NCBI RefSeq assembly: GCF_023091745.1
Contig: NW_026292709.1
Coordinates: 433,153 to 497,152, forward strand
DNA length: 64,000 bases
Source of the DNA: Budorcas taxicolor
Lineage: Eukaryota > Chordata > Mammalia > Artiodactyla > Bovidae
Direction of reading: 5' to 3'
The position numbers were made by a program, and so were the translations under genes. The notes under the pieces were generated by a model that saw nothing but the letters and a program-made list of their open reading frames with translations, was not told the DNA's origin and did no database searches. Below, in pieces: positions 60,268 through 64,000 of the stretch. The first letter of the stretch is position 1; each line of letters opens with the position of its first letter.

Positions 60268-61671
60268 AGGTGCAAAGGCAAGGCAGGAGTGGAGCTGAGG
60301 CCAGGAAGGCGCCAGGAGCGTCTGCCTGTCTGGCGCAGCCTGCTCCTTCCCGGGCAGGAAGCCTAGCAGCGAGGCAAGTCTGGGCGAGGCTCGCCCAGGG
60401 CAGAGCAGCCTCACGCCAGCAACTCTGCCAGATCGGGCCTCTGAGCAGAGCTGGAGCTCTGCCGTACTGGAGGCTCACTGGGCTCCGCCCAAGGAGTGAT
60501 TGCAGACGCACGCAGCTGGGCTGCCTCCTCTTCTCCCGAGGAGGCTCGCTTCCCGCGTGCTGTGCACCAGGCTTCCAGGCGGGGGCGCCCCGCGCCTCCT
60601 ACAGGTCTTGGCTCAGGGGCTGCTTCCCTGGAGCTGGGGCTGCCGGCGGGAGCCCAGACACGCAGGGGCAGGCCCCACCACCTGCACACGTCTCTGCTGG
60701 GGAGCAGAGCGCTAGGGACATGACGTCTGTCAGGCACCTTCTGGGCGCCCACGGAGTCAGCCTCCGGGAGTGTGGGGCTGCAGACCACAGCCAGGGGACC
60801 TGGGAGCCTTGTGCTCTCCGTGCGGCGCTGAGTCTGGGCGGCCAAGCAACCGCTGGTGGAGCCCTGCACTTGCCCTCCCCTGCCCTCTACGAGAGGCCTC
60901 ACTGCTGGAGGGCTTGGCAGTGTGCAAGCCACCGGCTCCTAAGCCTTCCCAAGGAGGCCCGGGGCCTAGATGCAAAGGCAAGGCAGGAGTGGAGCTGAGG
61001 CCAGGAAGGCGCCAGTGGCCTCTCCCAGCATCGCACAGCCTGCTCCTTCCCGGGCAGCAAGCCTAGCAGCGAGGCAAGCCTGGGCAAGTCTCGCCCAGGG
61101 CAGAGCAGCCTCGCGCAAGGCACTTGACTAGATCCGGCCTCTGAGCAGAGCTGGAGCTCTGCCGTCCTGGAGGCACACTCGGCTCGGCCCAAGCAGGGAT
61201 TGCAGCTGCACGAGCCTTGGCTCCCTTGACTCTTCCCAAGGAGGCTCGCTTCCAAGCGGACCGTGCACTTGGCTTCCAGGCAGGGACGCCCCGCGCCTCC
61301 TGCAGGTCTTGGCACAGGGGCTGCTTCCCCTGAGCGGAGGCTGTGGGCGGCCGCCCAGACACGCAGGGGCAGGCCCCAACCACCTGCACACGTCTCTGCT
61401 GGTTGGGAGAGCACTAGGGAAATGACGTCTGTCAGGCACCTTCTGGGCGCTCACGGAGTCAGCCTCCGGGTGTGTGGGGCTGCAGACCACAGCCAGGGGC
61501 CCTGGGAAGCCTGGTGCTCTCCGTGCTGTGCTGAGTCTGGGCGCCCAAGCGAGCGCTGGAGGAGCCCTGCACTTGCCATTCCCTTCCCTATGACAGAGCT
61601 CTCACGGCTGGAGGGCTTGGCAGCGGGCACCCCACCGGCCCCTAAGCCCTCCGCAAGGACGCCTGGGGACT
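60268..61671 (+). repeat. Unit 43: A with 1-bp deletion + B3x
   Basis: A 60268-60967 is 700 bp: the C4 run before AAGG is C3 near 60948, as in unit 41. It has AAGGAGGCC but not GTGTAGGGC. B 60968-61671 is B3x. Confidence 0.95.
61344..61357. other. 14-bp NotI palindrome (unit 43)
   Basis: 2,808 bp after the unit 41 copy because of the deletions near 59998 and 60948. Confidence 0.92.
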
Positions 61672-63076
61672 AGGTGCAAAGGCAAGGCAGGAGTAGAGCT
61701 GAGGCCAGGAAGGCGCCAGGAGCGTCTGCCTGTCTGGCACAGCCTGCTCCTTCCCGGGCAGGAAGCCTAGCAGCGAGGCAAGTCTGGGCGAGGCTCGCCC
61801 AGGGCAGAGCAGCCTCACGCCAGCAACTCTGCCAGATCGGGCCTCTGAGCAGAGCTGGAGCTCTGCCGTACTGGAGGCTCACTGGGCTCCGCCCAAGGAG
61901 TGATTGCAGACGCACGCAGCTGGGCTGCCTCCTCTTCTCCCGAGGAGGCTCGCTTCCCGCGTGCTGTGCACCAGGCTTCCAGGCGGGGGCGCCCCGCGCC
62001 TCCTACAGGTCTTGGCTCAGGGGCTGCTTCCCTGGAGCTGGGGCTGCCGGCGGGAGCCCAGACACGCAGGGGCAGGCCCCACCACCTGCACACGTCTCTG
62101 CTGGGGAGCAGAGCGCTAGGGACATGACGTCTGTCAGGCACCTTCTGGGCGCCCACGGAGTCAGCCTCCGGGAGTGTGGGGCTGCAGACCACAGCCAGGG
62201 GACCTGGGAGCCTTGTGCTCTCCGTGCGGCGCTGAGTCTGGGCGGCCAAGCAACCGCTGGTGGAGCCCTGCACTTGCCCTCCCCTGCCCTCTACGAGAGG
62301 CCTCACTGCTGGAGGGCTTGGCAGTGTGCAAGCCACCGGCTCCTAAGCCTTCCCCAAGGACGCCCGGGGCCTAGATGCAAAGGCAAGGCAGGAGTGGAGC
62401 TGAGGCCAGGAAGGCGCCAGTGGCCTCTCCCAGCATCGCACAGCCTGCTCCTTCCTGGGCAGCAAGCCTAGCAGCGAGGCAAGCCTGGGCAAGTCTCGCC
62501 CAGGGCAGAGCAGCCCCGCGCAAGGCACTTGACTAGATCCGGCCTCTGAGCAGAGCTGGAGCTCTGCTGTCCTGGAGGCACACTCGGCTCGGCCCAAGCA
62601 GGGATTGCAGCTGCACGCGGCTTGGCTCCCTCGACTCTTCCCAAGGAGGCTCGCTTCCAAGCGGACCGTGCACTTGGCTTCCAGGCAGGGACGCCCCGCG
62701 CCTCCTGCAGGTCTTGGCACAGGGGCTGCTTCCCCTGAGCGGAGGCTGTGGGCGGCAGCCCAGACACGCAGGGGCAGGCCCCAACCACCTGCACACGTCT
62801 CTGCTGGTGGGGAGAGCACTAGGGAAATGACGTCTGTCAGGCACCTTCTGGGCGCTCACGGAGTCAGCCTCCGGGTGTGTGGGGCTGCAGACCACAGCCA
62901 GGGGCCCTGGGAAGCCTGGTGCTCTCCGTGCTGTGCTGAGTCTGGGCGCCCAAGCGAGCGCTGGAGGAGCCCTGCACTTGCCATTCCCTTCCCTATGACA
63001 GAGCTCTCACGGCTGGAGGGCTTGGCAGCGGGCACCCCACCGGCCCCTAAGCCCTCCGCAAGGACGCCTGGGGACT
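61672..63076 (+). repeat. Unit 44: A + B4y
   Basis: A 61672-62372 has GAGTAGAGC and CTGGCACAG; B 62373-63076 is B4y, with no private change noticed. Confidence 0.95.
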
Positions 63077-64000
63077 AGGTGCAAAGGCAAGGCAGGAGTG
63101 GAGCTGAGGCCAGGAAGGCGCCAGGAGCGTCTGCCTGTCTGGCGCAGCCTGCTCCTTCCCGGGCAGGAAGCCTAGCAGCGAGGCAAGTCTGGGCGAGGCT
63201 CGCCCAGGGCAGAGCAGCCTCACGCCAGCAACTCTGCCAGATCGGGCCTCTGAGCAGAGCTGGAGCTCTGCCGTACTGGAGGCTCACTGGGCTCCGCCCA
63301 AGGAGTGATTGCAGACGCACGCAGCTGGGCTGCCTCCTCTTCTCCCGAGGAGGCTCGCTTCCCGCGTGCTGTGCACCAGGCTTCCAGGCGGGGGCGCCCC
63401 GCGCCTCCTACAGGTCTTGGCTCAGGGGCTGCTTCCCTGGAGCTGGGGCTGCCGGCGGGAGCCCAGACACGCAGGGGCAGGCCCCACCACCTGCACACGT
63501 CTCTGCTGGGGAGCAGAGCGCTAGGGACATGACGTCTGTCAGGCACCTTCTGGGCGCCCACGGAGTCAGCCTCCGGGAGTGTGGGGCTGCAGACCACAGC
63601 CAGGGGACCTGGAGCCTTGTGCTCTCCGTGCGGCGCTGAGTCTGGGCGGCCAAGCAACCGCTGGTGGAGCCCTGCACTTGCCCTCCCCTGCCCTCTACGA
63701 GAGGCCTCACTGCTGGAGGGCTTGGCAGTGTGCAAGCCACCGGCTCCTAAGCCTTCCCCAAGGAGGCCCGGGGCCTAGATGCAAAGGCAAGGCAGGAGTG
63801 GAGCTGAGGCCAGGAAGGCGCCAGTGGCCTCTCCCAGCATCGCACAGCCTGCTCCTTCCCGGGCAGCAAGCCTAGCAGCGAGGCAAGCCTGGGCAAGTCT
63901 CGCCCAGGGCAGAGCAGCCTCGCGCAAGGCACTTGACTAGATCCGGCCTCTGAGCAGAGCTGGAGCTCTGCCGTCCTGGAGGCACACTCGGCTCGGCCCA
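63077..64000 (+). repeat. Unit 45 (partial): A with 1-bp deletion + truncated B3-type
   Basis: A 63077-63776 is 700 bp: GACCTGGGAGCC has become GACCTGGAGCC near 63611. It has AAGGAGGCC without GTGTAGGGC, like unit 43. B 63777-64000 has TTCCCGGGC and the TCTGCCGTCC core; the window ends before the CGAGCCT and NotI positions, so B3x is expected but not seen. Confidence 0.94.

Larger units (their letters stand above)
1..64000 (+). repeat. GC-rich satellite array, 1,405-bp A-B dimeric higher-order repeat
   Basis: The sequence at 1-1405 recurs head-to-tail to the end of the window with a period of 1,405 bp. Five intervals are 1,404 bp because of single-base deletions. Each unit is an A monomer starting AGGTGCAAAGGC and a B monomer starting AGATGCAAAGGC. 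A starts fall at 1262, 2667, 4072 and so on to 63077; B starts lie 701 bp later (700 in units with a deletion in A). All monomers have the same orientation, and no foreign DNA interrupts them. This is the structure of a centromeric or pericentromeric satellite. The 0.7-kb monomer and high GC recall ruminant satellite II (bovine 1.723, cervid satellite II), but I cannot align it. It is not a gene array: there is no spacer, splice-site pattern or AATAAA signal in the unit I read, and the open frames run on both strands. Confidence 0.96.
43410..64000 (+). repeat. 2,810-bp super-repeat: alternating X (B3x) and Y (B4y) dimers
   Basis: From unit 31 the dimers alternate strictly. Odd units carry B3x; even units carry B4y, usually with A showing GAGTAGAGC and CTGGCACAG. 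Fifteen dimers in a row fit, with units 35-36 as partial hybrids and unit 45 truncated. The true period here is four monomers, about 2,810 bp. Confidence 0.9.

Noticed and set aside
1..64000. CRISPR or phage/bacterial repeat array
   Set aside because: Repeats are contiguous, 1.4 kb long and have no spacers; there is no coding sequence or promoter architecture of a prokaryote.
1..64000. Tandem gene family (rDNA, histone, macrosatellite with an embedded gene)
   Set aside because: No rRNA, tRNA, 5S or histone sequence is recognisable in the unit, no AATAAA signal was seen in the reference unit, and no homeobox-like or other domain appears in any frame.
1..64000. Transposable element insertions between units
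   Set aside because: Unit spacing is 1,405 bp or 1,404 bp throughout, so there is no room for an insertion; no poly-A tails or target-site duplications are present.

Overview
The whole window is one uninterrupted, GC-rich tandem satellite array (about two-thirds G+C in the lines I sampled by hand). I see no protein-coding gene, RNA gene, mobile element, CRISPR array or unique-sequence island. The basic unit is a 1,405-bp dimer of two related monomers, called A (701 bp) and B (704 bp) here, roughly 80-85% identical by eye. They alternate A-B-A-B, all in the same orientation. The window holds 44 complete dimers (units 1-44) plus a partial unit at each end (unit 0, 1-1261; unit 45, 63077-64000). 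That is 90 complete monomers and 2 partial ones. Copies of one haplotype differ at only a few bases per 1.4 kb.

This organisation is that of a mammalian pericentromeric/centromeric satellite with higher-order repeats (HORs). The roughly 0.7-kb GC-rich monomer resembles the satellite II class of ruminants (bovine 1.723 / cervid satellite II), but that is memory of general properties, not an alignment, and it is held loosely.

The B monomers fall into haplotypes: B1 (AAAAGAGATGG core), B2 (AACAGAGCTGGAAC core, with C at B offset 10), B3 (GAGCAGAGCTGGAGC followed by TCTGCCGTCC), B4 (same but TCTGCTGTCC), and two late variants, B3x (CGAGCCT plus GGCGGCCGCCC) and B4y (CAGCCCCGCGC). Their order divides the window into three parts. 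Region I (1 to about 34980) is a mosaic of B1-B4, including a 5,620-bp four-dimer block present twice in tandem. Region II (34981-43409) is nearly pure B4, amplified locally, and ends in two units rich in private mutations (units 29-30). Region III (43410-64000) is a regular 2,810-bp super-repeat in which B3x and B4y dimers alternate.

The strongest unexplained structure is a cluster of four short perfect inverted repeats within about 210 bp of each A monomer. One of them is also intact in B3/B4 but decayed in B1/B2. In addition, a 14-bp perfect palindrome containing a NotI site appears in eight B monomers of region III. No TTCG or CGAA tetranucleotide occurs in the reference unit, so the canonical CENP-B box is absent. 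Long open frames run through every unit on both strands, but I judge them a by-product of GC richness and homogenisation.
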